Positions 55,408 to 64,000 of a stretch of DNA of 64,000 nt are shown here, piece by piece (the stretch's first letter is position 1; every line of letters begins with the position of its first letter). Source of the stretch: Bdellovibrionales bacterium (lineage in GTDB: Bacteria; Bdellovibrionota; Bdellovibrionia; Bdellovibrionales; UBA1609). Location: assembly GCA_016714165.1 (NCBI GenBank), contig JADJNU010000004.1:62001-126000 (forward strand), written 5' to 3'. Below the pieces are notes generated by a model. It was not told the origin of the DNA and did not search any database. It saw only the letters and a program-made list of their open reading frames with translations. A program made the position numbers and the translations under genes.

Positions 55408-56490
55408 TTACAGGAACGATTCTGGTGTTCTTTGATGGACTGTATTCGTACTCTTGGTAAGAATGAGGCTTGCCTTGTCGGCAGGTAGGTTTGGAAGCCA
55501 AATCGATTTAATTAATTGATTCATTTCAAGTGAGGCATTAGATCCGGGTTGGTATTCGGGGACAGAGAGGTGCATGGCGGTAGCTTCCTCTCCCTGGCCG
55601 TGCTCCCGAATGGCAAAGTTCAAACAGTCAGGGATATTCTTGAGATACCATTCAAAAATATCGCGACTGAGGCGCCGAGAGAAATTCAGCCGAGTTGGAA
55701 CATAGAACTGTCGGAAATTGAGCAGAAGGTCTCTCTGAATTTGGCTAATAAAAACGCGAAACATCTTAAGATTTCTGAAATTGTTGATCTTGCATTCAAG
55801 GGGAGAGATGAGGACATCAGAGGCAACAAGGGCGTTTGTGATCAATTGATTCCAATTCGGAGAACAATCGAGCACTACCAAATCAAACTCGCGTTTAAGA
55901 GGCTGAATGACGGTTTCCTGTAACCACTGTTCTCGGCGAGGGCGATGCAGAAGGCTCTGCTCGAGTGACACGAGTTCAGGAGTTTCTGGAATATAAAAAA
56001 GTGTTGGAATGTCAGTTGGCAAGATAACTGTTTGGACTTCGGCCTTTCCAACAAAAATATCATAGAGGCCGCGCGTACTCTCCATCCATCGGAGGGCGGC
56101 CTCTAAATCATTGGCCTCAACTTCCTCCATGTGACCCAGGGACGTTGTGATATCACACTGCATATCAAGTCCAACGACACAAGTCCTGAGACCATGCAAA
56201 GCTGCCATTCGGGCAAAATTCAGGGCTAAGGAGGATTTGAGAACTCCCCCCTTCGTGACAAAAAAACTATAGACCAGTGCGGTTGAAGGTTTTCTCAAGA
56301 ATCCAAGATGTTGACCAATCAGAGGAACATTCTGAGTGGACCAGCCACGAACGCGTCGCTCATCAACATCGTTCCTTGTAGCCTTTGGTATGCTCTTGTT
56401 CTTTTCCAAACAAACGAGATTTGCAGGAGAAAGCGCTGTCTCTTTATCGAAAGAAAATAATTTGATTACCTGCGAACGGGAATAAAACAT
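55408..56490 (-). CDS. ParA-family ATPase with N-terminal MerR-like segment
   Basis: About 360 residues. The N-terminus (Y-S-R-S-Q-V-I-K-L-F, then R-R-V-R-G-W-S-T-Q-N-V) resembles the MerR-like DNA-binding segment seen in some ParA proteins. The ATPase has the deviant Walker A T-K-G-G-V-L-K-S-S (about 78-86), the switch G-L-D-M-Q-C-D and L-D-C-S-P-N. ATG 56490 has AAAGGTGGAGG upstream; an in-frame ATG 54 bases earlier has no ribosome site. No ParB follows, so it may position something other than the chromosome. Confidence 0.85.
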   Translation of the reverse strand: MFYSRSQVIKLFSFDKETALSPANLVCLEKNKSIPKATRNDVDERRVRGWSTQNVPLIGQHLGFLRKPSTALVYSFFVTKGGVLKSSLALNFARMAALHGLRTCVVGLDMQCDITTSLGHMEEVEANDLEAALRWMESTRGLYDIFVGKAEVQTVILPTDIPTLFYIPETPELVSLEQSLLHRPRREQWLQETVIQPLKREFDLVVLDCSPNWNQLITNALVASDVLISPLECKINNFRNLKMFRVFISQIQRDLLLNFRQFYVPTRLNFSRRLSRDIFEWYLKNIPDCLNFAIREHGQGEEATAMHLSVPEYQPGSNASLEMNQLIKSIWLPNLPADKASLILTKSTNTVHQRTPESFL

Positions 56491-56603
56491 GCCTCCACCT
56501 TTCTTCTCAGAAAGAAGAACTCGAAACAGTTCAACAGCTTTCATTTAAGGGGTCAAGGGGAGTCGATTTTTTGATGGAACATGTAATAGGTGTCGAATGA
56601 GCC

Positions 56604-57209
56604 TTATTTGGCAAAAGCCTTTCTAAACCGAGCATCAATATCTTTAATTGGAGTCGGGCCCTCCCAGTGATCAACAACCTGATGTTGCCTATTAAAAACA
56701 AAGAAGGCCGGAGTGGTTGACGAGGCGACCGGGGTTAATGACTTTAAGAAAAGGAGGGCCTCCCCCTCGGGTCTCAGGATGGGATAGTCTGGGGTTGATT
56801 CAAGACCATCAAAAACAGTTTGAATTCCTTCATCCTCCCCTTCCCGATCCAGGTTAAGAAACTCAATTCCGACCTGATAGGGGGCATAAAAGACTTTCAT
56901 TTTATGAAGAAGCCGCAATTCACTTCTAAAATTAGGTGTCTGGACCGAAAACGTGTACATCAAGGTGGCCTGATTGCCAGCGGCTTTTAGCATTGCTTGC
57001 AGCGACTGGGGATTTATGGAAAGGAGGCGAACGAGAGGGGGCGCTGCTCCCTGAGAGGATTCGGCAGGAGAGCGATGAATATTTTTTGAGTTGAAGTGCG
57101 CTTCTGCCGCAAGGTTTTGACCTTTACGCATGCTGACGCTTAGGAACATGCCGAACAAGATAAATGCTCCTAAACCTGCCATCAAGAGTATTTTGCGTCT
57201 TTGGTCCAT
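56604..57209 (-). CDS. membrane-anchored thioredoxin-fold protein without CxxC
   Basis: About 201 residues from ATG 57209 (GAGGAG seven bases upstream). One N-terminal membrane helix (L-L-M-A-G-L-G-A-F-I-L-F-G-M-F-L) leads to a periplasmic domain. Its strands and the cis-Pro-like T-T-P-A-F-F-V-F-N are DsbA/DsbG-like, but no catalytic cysteines are present. An enzyme-dead or binding role is likely. An in-frame start at 57281 gives a poor N-terminus. Confidence 0.7.
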   Translation of the reverse strand: MDQRRKILLMAGLGAFILFGMFLSVSMRKGQNLAAEAHFNSKNIHRSPAESSQGAAPPLVRLLSINPQSLQAMLKAAGNQATLMYTFSVQTPNFRSELRLLHKMKVFYAPYQVGIEFLNLDREGEDEGIQTVFDGLESTPDYPILRPEGEALLFLKSLTPVASSTTPAFFVFNRQHQVVDHWEGPTPIKDIDARFRKAFAK

Positions 57210-57423
57210 TGAGTGACTCCTCGATTCAGCGGTGAACCCAAGCAGAGGTGGATATGTTCCACTCAAAACCTCGAATTCCAATAAACTACATGAGAAATAA
57301 CAATTTTGGTTGTTGTGCCAAATTTCCTATAATTCTGGATTCCTGGCAATAGGTCGACAGGGCGTTTGTCTAGAAAATTCTTCTCTCGTTGCGCCATGGC
57401 CAACGGTTTCCGATGTAATAGAT

Positions 57424-59262
57424 GTGAAATTTTTTAATAATCTGCGAATTCCAATCAGTTTCAAATTGGTCATTTTGACTTCAATTCTTATTCTCAGTGT
57501 GGCGGCTTTCATATCTATTAAGAGTGCCGAGTTATTCGAAAGGATTACAATTTCTCGCGAAGAGGATTCCAATCGAGGGCAGGCAGGTGCTCGGGCGACT
57601 GAGGTTGAAAGTCTTGTCATTGCTTATATTGATAAAATCAAAATGATATCATCTTTGCTCTTGAAAGAGTATCCAACTCAGGAAGAGAAGGAAAAGGCGC
57701 TGAGCTTGACCTTTAGACAAGATCGAGACCTTGTCTCTCTTGAAATCTGGCACAAAGATAAACCTAAGCCGTTGGATAGAATCGTCAATGTGGACTATCT
57801 TCAGCAGTATCGTCTCTCTTCTGACTACATTGACAGAGTGAGAGCTTACCAAGAGCAGAACCAGCGTTTTAGTCGCGGGGCGATCTTTGCCGGAGAAATC
57901 GAAATTCGAAATGCGACGATGTCAGGTGGGGCACCTCTTCTTACGATTGGACTTCCCTTTGTGCAAGATGACTACGGCACAATCACCCATATTGCTGTAG
58001 CCGAGATACGTCTAGATCGACTGCAGAAAGTTTTTGGCAAGGTGAGCGAGAGGCTCCTCTATTTGGTTGATCGCGAAGGCTTTTTGTTGGCTCACCCAGA
58101 TGAAAAAATGGTTTTCTCTGGGGCCTCGATGATTCAAATACCCATCGTTAAAGAGGCTTTGCAGTCTAAGCTCAGGCAAGGACAATTGCGATTCAAGAAT
58201 ACGCTTGGTGAAGCTTTTAGCGGGGCCTATTCTCGAACATCGGTGGCCGTTACGGCCATCTCTCAGGCCTCTGAGGAAGTTATCCTTGAAGCGGCCCATT
58301 CTGTCAGACGCGAAGCCTTTTACGTTGCAGGTAAGTTTTTGTCGATCTCGCTTTTTCTTATTTTTGTTGTTTCTTTGACTCTTACGGCCCCTCTTGAAAA
58401 GTTAGTCGTAATGACTCGCGCGGTCGCGGCTGGCAATTTTAATGTGAAGTCTGGAGTTCGCTCTCGGGATGAAGTTGGACAGCTAGCCATTGCTTTTGAT
58501 CACATGGTGTCGGGTCTTCAAGAACGCGACAAAGTGAGAAATTTGCTTAATAAATTCCACGGATCGAGTGTTGCCGATGACTTATTAAAAGGTGACCTCC
58601 AGCTAGGCGGGAGTCGGAAAAACGTGACCGTCTTTTTTAGCGATATCCGCGATTTTACGAAATTTAGTGAGGGTCACACTCCAGAAGAGGTTGTGACCAT
58701 GCTAAACGAATATTTCCAAATCATGGTTGGAATTATCAACCGCAACAATGGGGTTGTTGATAAGTTCATCGGAGATGCCATCATGGCCGTGTGGGGGGCT
58801 CCTACGGCATCTGATCGTGATTCACAAAACGCGGTCAAGGCTTGTATCGAAATGCGACAAGCGCTTGAAAAACTCAACGAGACCAGAATTTCCCGCAATC
58901 AAGTTCCGCTCAAAATGGGTATAGGACTCCACTGTGGGTTTGTCATTTCAGGGACGATTGGAAGTGATGAAAGAATGGAATATACTGTCATTGGAGATAC
59001 GGTCAATCAAGCATCCAGAATTGAGGCTTCAACCAAGGCTTTCGGAACGGACTTGCTTCTCAGTGATGAGGTTGCGGAGCTTGTTAAGAAGGAATTTGTC
59101 ACTGAAGAAGCTGGAAAAGTGGAAGTCAAAGGGAAGAGTCAGCCTCTGACTTTATATAAAGTTCGCGGATATTACGATCAAGCGGGACAGCCCGTAAAAG
59201 TTCAGACGGCCTACTCCGACTACGAATCAGGCGAAGTAGACAAGGTCAAAGTCGCCTCCTAA
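57424..59262 (+). CDS. membrane adenylate/guanylate cyclase with extracytoplasmic sensor and HAMP
   Basis: About 612 residues from the GTG at 57424 (the frame is open to 57310, but that leader looks non-coding). In order: transmembrane helix (L-V-I-L-T-S-I-L-I-L-S-V-A), a periplasmic Cache-like region, a second helix (I-S-L-F-L-I-F-V-V-S-L-T), a HAMP domain and a class III cyclase domain. The metal Asps lie in F-F-S-D-I-R-D-F-T and G-D-A-I-M-A-V-W-G; Lys in V-D-K-F-I-G-D and Asp in T-V-I-G-D-T-V-N-Q favour ATP, so cAMP is the likely product. cNMP-gated channel (30222) and Crp/Fnr protein (44027) are possible readers. Confidence 0.9.
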   Translation: MKFFNNLRIPISFKLVILTSILILSVAAFISIKSAELFERITISREEDSNRGQAGARATEVESLVIAYIDKIKMISSLLLKEYPTQEEKEKALSLTFRQDRDLVSLEIWHKDKPKPLDRIVNVDYLQQYRLSSDYIDRVRAYQEQNQRFSRGAIFAGEIEIRNATMSGGAPLLTIGLPFVQDDYGTITHIAVAEIRLDRLQKVFGKVSERLLYLVDREGFLLAHPDEKMVFSGASMIQIPIVKEALQSKLRQGQLRFKNTLGEAFSGAYSRTSVAVTAISQASEEVILEAAHSVRREAFYVAGKFLSISLFLIFVVSLTLTAPLEKLVVMTRAVAAGNFNVKSGVRSRDEVGQLAIAFDHMVSGLQERDKVRNLLNKFHGSSVADDLLKGDLQLGGSRKNVTVFFSDIRDFTKFSEGHTPEEVVTMLNEYFQIMVGIINRNNGVVDKFIGDAIMAVWGAPTASDRDSQNAVKACIEMRQALEKLNETRISRNQVPLKMGIGLHCGFVISGTIGSDERMEYTVIGDTVNQASRIEASTKAFGTDLLLSDEVAELVKKEFVTEEAGKVEVKGKSQPLTLYKVRGYYDQAGQPVKVQTAYSDYESGEVDKVKVAS

Positions 59263-59272
59263 GGCAAACTTT
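59248..59272 (+). terminator. hairpin overlapping the cyclase stop
   Basis: AAAGT-C-GCCT-CCTA-AGGC-AA-ACTTT pairs over nine positions in two blocks. It spans the stop codon at 59260-59262 and is followed by TTATC. It lies between convergent genes, so it could stop transcription from the cyclase. Confidence 0.4.
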
Positions 59273-59294
59273 ATCACATCTCACATCGACGAGG

Positions 59295-60953
59295 CTAAAA
59301 GGAATATTCCAACATGAGATTAAGGTAATGTCCTTCGATTGAAATTGTATTGAGATCCCCAGAAGTAGCAAAACTGTCAGGAAACGAAGGTCCAAAGACC
59401 CTTGACTTATAAAAGGCCCTATCCGCACGATAGACATACCCCGCATACCCCATGGTTTGTTGATCCAGTCTGTAGGTTCCGAGAATGCCCGCCTGATATG
59501 ACAGACTGGTAACGATATCTTGATCATTTGCTCCGATGCCTAGCATAGAAACATAAAGGCGACCTTGGACTTGAATACCCAATCGATCGGACAGGGGGTG
59601 CCAAAGTTGTGCTCCTGCGTGAGGACCGTAACTTCGTGTTTTTCCGAGTCCTGAAAAGCCGTTTGTTTGATTTCCCCTCAAGTCCGGTAGTTCCTTGAAA
59701 AAAAATCCAGTCGCGTAGCGAATTTGATTATTTCCTAAATAATGCTGCCAAGTGCCGTGAACTTCAGCCGCTGCAAAAGTGTACCTGCTTTCATCCAAAT
59801 CAAATCCGCTAAGATCAAGGATGCCAAATATTCCCCAGGGAGTCTCTCGGCTGTTGTAACCGATTCCGAGCCGCCCTGTTCCTCCAATCGAACGAAAGGC
59901 TGCCCCTGAATTAAGTTCGGGATCTGTGCCTTCATACGTAATCTGAGTGATGAGGTAGCTGGCAATGAAATATCGATTTGTGGACTTGATCAGCGAGTCC
60001 TTTAGGCGGGCCTCCGCGAGGGCGTTAGGATCCTTAATATTGCCGCGCACCTCGAAGGTGAGCTCAGCAATCGACGAACTTGGTCGAAGGGGAGCCTTTG
60101 CCTGAACTTTGATTTTATAGGTTCCGCTTGGGCGTGACAGGTCAAATGGATAAGCCTCTGATTTGTAAGATTTCACTTTTTGGATTTCTTTCCAACCTCC
60201 CTTCGAATTGATGGATAGAATCAGATCGTATTCTTCTGAAAAAGCTGGCTTCGTCCAGGTCAGTTCGGTCACATATTTGTTTAATGGTTTGCTGATCAGA
60301 GGAGGATCCAGTCGCTTCCCAAATACTGAAAATGTCGAAGGCCTGTCCGGTAGATCTTGCTTGTCGCCACCATCTACGAAGACTTCGACTGTCCACTTAA
60401 AAGCCTCGGCCACCGGAAGAGGAAGGCTCAGTGAATTGGCTTTGGTTGTTTCTATTTTTTTTAAAGATCCATCAAGTGATTCGATCGTAACGGTGTATTC
60501 AGGGGCTCCAGCTATCATTTGCCATTCCAACTTTGCCAGATGTTCTCTTTCTTCGTTCGTTGCAATTTTGCTTGCATCTGCGGGAGAAAGTATTGGAGGC
60601 GCGGGGAATTTTACAGAAAACTCTGTTGGATCACTCCAATCTCCTGGAACGCTTCTGTCGTCAAAGGAGCGCAGCTCCATTGTGTAGCGTCCAGGATGGA
60701 GTGATCCAGTCCATTCTGGATTTTTAACAACAAAGGTTTGACTTTTTTCTCCTTTTTTTAGGGGCGATGACAACCGAGAAATTCTAATTTCATATTGAGT
60801 CGCTTCGTCAACTTGTTCCCAACCAAAATTAACAGTTCGAAGATAAGTGTTGGGCGCTGCTAACGCAATCAGGGAAATCGAACACAAAAACAAAAGGGAA
60901 CTTAGCTCCCAAATGAATTTTTGTCTGCGGATTTTCCGTTCGGGCATTCGCAT
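59295..60953 (-). CDS. FN3-repeat protein with C-terminal outer-membrane beta-barrel
   Basis: 552 residues: signal peptide (to about A-L-A-A-P), three fibronectin-III-like domains (E-W-T-G, Y-T-M-E-L-R-S, L-E-W-Q-M-I-A-G-A-P-E-Y, L-T-W-T-K-P), then from about residue 330 amphipathic strands (G-R-L-G-I-G-Y-N-S, R-Y-A-T-G-F-F-F, Y-A-G-Y-V-Y-R) ending L-E-Y-S-F with a terminal Phe. The layout fits a surface-exposed or periplasmic FN3 region anchored by a barrel. It follows the FecR gene by 15 bases, as one operon. Confidence 0.8.
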   Translation of the reverse strand: MRMPERKIRRQKFIWELSSLLFLCSISLIALAAPNTYLRTVNFGWEQVDEATQYEIRISRLSSPLKKGEKSQTFVVKNPEWTGSLHPGRYTMELRSFDDRSVPGDWSDPTEFSVKFPAPPILSPADASKIATNEEREHLAKLEWQMIAGAPEYTVTIESLDGSLKKIETTKANSLSLPLPVAEAFKWTVEVFVDGGDKQDLPDRPSTFSVFGKRLDPPLISKPLNKYVTELTWTKPAFSEEYDLILSINSKGGWKEIQKVKSYKSEAYPFDLSRPSGTYKIKVQAKAPLRPSSSIAELTFEVRGNIKDPNALAEARLKDSLIKSTNRYFIASYLITQITYEGTDPELNSGAAFRSIGGTGRLGIGYNSRETPWGIFGILDLSGFDLDESRYTFAAAEVHGTWQHYLGNNQIRYATGFFFKELPDLRGNQTNGFSGLGKTRSYGPHAGAQLWHPLSDRLGIQVQGRLYVSMLGIGANDQDIVTSLSYQAGILGTYRLDQQTMGYAGYVYRADRAFYKSRVFGPSFPDSFATSGDLNTISIEGHYLNLMLEYSF

Positions 60954-60968
60954 CTTGTCTCTTTCTCT

Positions 60969-63161
60969 TTATTTGACCTGTATTCCCTTAATTTTTGGCG
61001 CTGCAATGTCACTGACACGTGGAACTTCGATTTTTTTGGTAGATCCAGGTGGACCTGGACGATCATGCTCGTCCAGGCTTTGAACGGAAACTTCGTATTG
61101 ACCAGGTTGAAGACGATTGAGTTCAGAACCCGTGGATTCAACGATTTCCTTTTTGATGGTTTTTCCGTTCAAGTTTTTCAGGTTGAGTTGGTATTTTTGC
61201 GCTCCTTGAACGGGGTCCCATTTTAGGCTCAGATCGCCTTTGCGGCTGGCCTTCAATATCTCAGGGAGATCTGAGGCAAATTGTGGCCCTGGCAGCAGAG
61301 GTTTTGGAGTTACCTTGACAGTTTTCTTCGAACTCTTCGCGACGCTCTGCCCATGACTGTTTAGGGCCTCAACCTCGACAAAAAATGTTCCATCCTGATC
61401 GAGGTACTTCCGAATCTCAGGATTTTGAGTTGGTACCCAAGAAGACGAGCTGAGTTTTTCTTCGGCGTCTGAAAGGCGATATTGCCAGCTAGCCACAGTA
61501 CCTGTTGTCCCTTTCAACCATTGCAGAATGAGAGAGGGTCTGGCGGTGTAGTATTGGTACTCTTCAGGCCCGGAACCACGGGCCCACTCGATTTGTGGCA
61601 TATCATTTATTGAAAAATAATGAAAAGGGGCTTGAACGGATTTTGCTCCTTCGCTGTCAATAGAACGGGCCGTCCAACGGTAGTTTCCCGGTTTTAAATC
61701 ATTGGCACGAGCCGGGCTCGATTTCAGTTCTTGCGTCAGTATAGTTTCGTATTGGAGACCTGACTGAGATTTTCCATCGTTCTTTTCACCTGTGGAGGCT
61801 AATTTTCTTGTGTTGCTTATCTCCTTCTCGATGACCACTTCGTAGTTAAAAAGTCCGGGGATCAGCTCCCAAGAAAGAAAAACTCCCTTCTCCATGACTT
61901 GGTTAAACGGGAGACTCTGATTATTGCTGGGCGAACGAAGGACTGGTGGTATGAGTTCGGCGCCAACTTTAACATGAAAGGAGAGGACTTCGCTTGCGGC
62001 CGGAATCATTTTATTTTTGAGGTTCATAAATCCGGTGACTCTCCAAAAATAATCACCTGCTACCGGAATTTTGAATTCTGAAACACCATTCTTGCTTTCG
62101 ATAGATTCCTTAACTATTTGCTCTTTGAGGAGAGGATCTTTGGCAATTTCAATGATGAGTTGTTCAAGCTTTGCAGGATTGGCCCATTTGAATTTCACCA
62201 TGGGATTTGCCTTTTCGATAACCACCTGGGATTTCTGGAAAGGCTCTAGTGGGACGGGTGGTTGTTTAGCCACTACGGCAAAAGGTATGATTGCTGATTT
62301 TAATACCGGACGGCCGGGGGTTATCGGTTCGCCTACGAGTCGCCAAAAATATCTTCCCAATTTAGAAGTAATTTGAACTGAACCCGAATTTCCTAAGCTG
62401 CTCTCGCTCAGATCTCGAACCATATTCTGTCGTGAAGTGCCTCGCTCAACGTAAATCTTGTAGTCAGCGGAGAGCTTTTCCCAATAGAGCGAGATTTTTT
62501 CTCTCTTTTTTGGATCAATATAGAGGTGATCTCCCGCAAGAGGCGAGGTCATTTGAATTTGGTTTTTTCCCACATCGAGACCACCCTTGTTCAGCGATCC
62601 AGATTGGCTTTCATCAAGAGAGAGGGTCTTATTTCCTTGTTTTATTTGCGCTTTGCCCCCGAACACTTGAATGTCAACCTGATCATTGCTTCCCTTTGAA
62701 AGAGAAATATCAGCGTTTTGTAAATTGATCTCGCTGCCACCGGATTTTAGAGTGAGGCTTTCCTTTCCCGGTTGTGATCCGGTGCTTTTGACGAACATAT
62801 TGCCTTTTAGAAAATCGAGGGAGAGTCCTTTATCCGTTTCTTCGAGGACAACCAGGGAGTCAGGTTCAAGCTCGATGAGTGTTCCTGTTTTTATAAACAA
62901 AATTTTTGCATCCGCATTACTCGCTGTGCGAATGGCCTCTCCCGCATAGAGATCCTCGTCCTTCGAGATCGTTTCCCAGATCACGCGAGACATAGGTTTT
63001 CGTTGAACCTCATTTTTAGATCCTGAAGTTGAGCAATTCTTTCCTGCCCTGTGTGATTGACTCTGCGGCTTTTAGTCCTTTTGTACCAATCCTCGGTTGC
63101 AAAGAAGAAGGAAGCCGAACTACAAAAAGCGAGAAGAAGACGACTCAAATATTTAGACATA
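60969..63161 (-). pseudogene. exported FecR-domain protein with FN3-like repeats, frameshift near 63015
   Basis: The long frame (to 62993) has a FecR-like domain (S-R-V-I-W-E-T-I, G-E-A-I-R-T, L-E-P-D-S-L-V-V-L, S-G-G-S-E-I-N-L-Q) and several FN3-like repeats (K-F-K-W-A-N-P, L-S-W-E-L-I-P-G, L-K-W-D-P-V-Q-G). It lacks a signal peptide. Upstream, ATG 63161 with GGAGG starts M-S-K-Y-L-S-R-L-L-L-A-F-C-S-S-A-S and runs in another frame. Adding one A to AAAAA (TTTTT at 63013-63017 on the plus strand) joins them as L-K-N-E-V-Q-R-K-P-M-S-R, giving a 730-residue exported protein. FecR-type domains bind and sense peptides or polymers. Confidence 0.82.
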
Positions 63162-63324
63162 GGACCTCCTCCCTACTTTTCGGAAAAACACTCGCAAATT
63201 CTAATGCTTAGCAGGTACTTCTGGACTCTGATAACCAGACGTTTGTCCTGACTTTGGGATTTGAACTGGAGGACGATCCAAGTCATAATCTGATCAACAG
63301 TTCATATCTCAAGGAGGAGAAACG

Positions 63325-63831
63325 GTGAAAAACAAATGGGCGAGGTTATTTGCGATTTTTGTTATCGGCAGCTTGGGGATAAGCGAAGCATGGGCTGCAG
63401 ACGGCAGCTCGGGCTGTGGACCGGGGTGGTATGTTTTAAAGGACAATTCTCTCGTTTCATCATCCTTGAGGTCCACAACGAACGGGATCTTATTTCCTGT
63501 CTACACAATCGGTATGACAATTGGCACCTCTAATTGCACACAGCACAAACTGGTCTTGAAAGAGCAAGAAAGCCTGCATTTTGCCACGATGAACCATTTT
63601 GAGTTGAAGAGCGAGATTGCGAAGGGGCATGGTGAGTATCTCTCAGCATTTGCCGAGACCATGGGTTGCCCTGCTAAGGCCCAGGAGCGCTTGAACGAGC
63701 AATTGAGGTTGAAATACTCAAAAATCTATTCTGACTCACAGGTTCATCCCGAAAAGGTTTTGGAGGAAGTTTATAATGCGATTTTATCCGACCGAGATCT
63801 GACCAATCAGTGTTCGCTTGGTATCGGTTAG
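63325..63831 (+). CDS. exported DUF3015 protein
   Basis: 168 residues with a signal peptide (cleavage near A-W-A-A-D). DUF3015 features follow: G-C-G-P-G-W-Y near the mature start, T-I-G-T-S-N-C in the middle, then helices with H-G-E-Y-L-S-A-F-A. AAGGAGGAGAAAC precedes the GTG start (63325). Function unknown. A DUF4105-like gene follows, a pairing also seen in relatives of Bdellovibrio as far as I recall. Confidence 0.85.
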   Translation: MKNKWARLFAIFVIGSLGISEAWAADGSSGCGPGWYVLKDNSLVSSSLRSTTNGILFPVYTIGMTIGTSNCTQHKLVLKEQESLHFATMNHFELKSEIAKGHGEYLSAFAETMGCPAKAQERLNEQLRLKYSKIYSDSQVHPEKVLEEVYNAILSDRDLTNQCSLGIG

Positions 63832-64000
63832 GCGAATAATTTTATTCCTATCCTGCTTTTTGGTTTTAAGAGCCAAAGCACTCTCTCTCGAGAAAGCCAG
63901 TGTGGACTCACACTGGCTTCGCATTTACCAGTACGAGAGATCGATGGGGGGATACGAGAGTGACGTTAAGAATCTCTCCTTCTATTTTTCTGAAAACGGC
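63818..64000 (+). CDS. DUF4105-like protein, N-terminal part, cut by the window end
   Basis: From TTG 63818, overlapping the end of the DUF3015 gene by 14 bases, the frame stays open to the window edge (61 codons). It encodes a signal-like start (I-I-L-F-L-S-C-F-L-V-L), then D-S-H-W-L-R-I-Y-Q-Y and S-L-E-K-A and F-Y-F-S-E-N-G. W-L-R-L plus Y and F-x-S-E-N-G are what I expect near the start of DUF4105 proteins. TGA closes the frame just upstream (63800), so the start must lie after it. The TTG has no strong ribosome site, and coupling to the upstream gene is likely. Confidence 0.6.
   Translation, partial: MVSVRRIILFLSCFLVLRAKALSLEKASVDSHWLRIYQYERSMGGYESDVKNLSFYFSENG
63894..63919. other. perfect 11-bp hairpin in the start of the DUF4105-like frame
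   Basis: AAGCCAGTGTG and CACACTGGCTT flank GACT, an uninterrupted 11-base stem with a 4-base loop. It lies within coding sequence. It may regulate translation or cause transcript processing; no T-run follows at once. Confidence 0.6.

Noticed and set aside
63250..63275. tRNA-like T-loop string (TTCAAATCCC on the minus strand)
   Set aside because: No flanking five-base T-stem, no anticodon or acceptor stem could be found.
1..64000. CRISPR arrays, prophage, rRNA or tRNA genes, toxin-antitoxin pairs
   Set aside because: None seen: no regularly spaced direct repeats, no phage structural genes, and no RNA-gene landmarks beyond the hairpins listed.

Overview
The window looks like a Bdellovibrionota-type (Bdellovibrio-like, possibly predatory) Gram-negative chromosome of moderate GC. 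This is inferred from four things: a large AglRQS/Glt-like gliding-machinery operon; many exported proteases, lipoproteins and outer-membrane beta-barrels; a DUF3015-DUF4105 gene pair; and FecR/FN3 surface proteins. There is no ribosomal RNA, tRNA or CRISPR array that I can recognise.

Layout. 1-4 kb is a poor region with decayed mobile DNA: an IS256-type transposase tail, an IS3 OrfA start and an inverted pair of ~220-bp repeats. It also holds an exported serine protease and a small exported protein. 4-11 kb carries corA, an RND metal-efflux operon (CusA-like pump, small His-containing periplasmic protein, TolC-like channel, no adaptor) and a CNNM/CorC-like CBS protein. 11.5-22.7 kb has a large lipoprotein, then a BBP2/OmpL-like porin followed by the complete K+ uptake locus kdpFABCDE. 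22.7-31.5 kb is mixed: a DUF3095 cyclase-like gene, a second serine protease, an aromatic amino-acid hydroxylase, small envelope proteins and a cyclic-nucleotide-gated K+ channel. 31.5-41.8 kb is one minus-strand operon of ten tightly packed genes: TolQ/ExbB-like, two ExbD-like, a giant TPR protein, an AgmX/GltJ-like TonB-type protein, lipoproteins, a beta-barrel and a VWA lipoprotein. 42-54.8 kb has arfB, a Crp/Fnr regulator, a third serine protease, two lipoprotein metalloproteases, greB, a DUF481 barrel, PLD and EEP family enzymes and an OmpR-type regulator. 54.8-64 kb has rpmG, an orphan ParA, a thioredoxin-fold protein, an adenylate cyclase, an FN3-barrel/FecR pair and DUF3015/DUF4105.

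The most important caution is that eight genes are interrupted. Six show what is best explained by one missing base in an A/T run (about 13686, 23335, 26631, 46790, 50029 and 63015). Two carry in-frame stop codons (40272 TAA, 48413 TGA) with clearly conserved sequence continuing beyond. In all eight the repaired protein makes family sense, and where I know the family size (DUF3095, aromatic hydroxylase) the length fits too. The frameshift pattern points to homopolymer errors in the sequence, although gene decay is not excluded. Coordinates for these genes are given across the break.

Themes that link genes: cyclic-nucleotide signalling (cyclase, cNMP-gated K+ channel, Crp/Fnr protein, DUF3095); K+/Mg2+ and metal homeostasis (kdp, K+ channel, corA, CNNM, RND); and envelope remodelling or prey degradation (three trypsin-fold and two zinc proteases, PLD and EEP enzymes).
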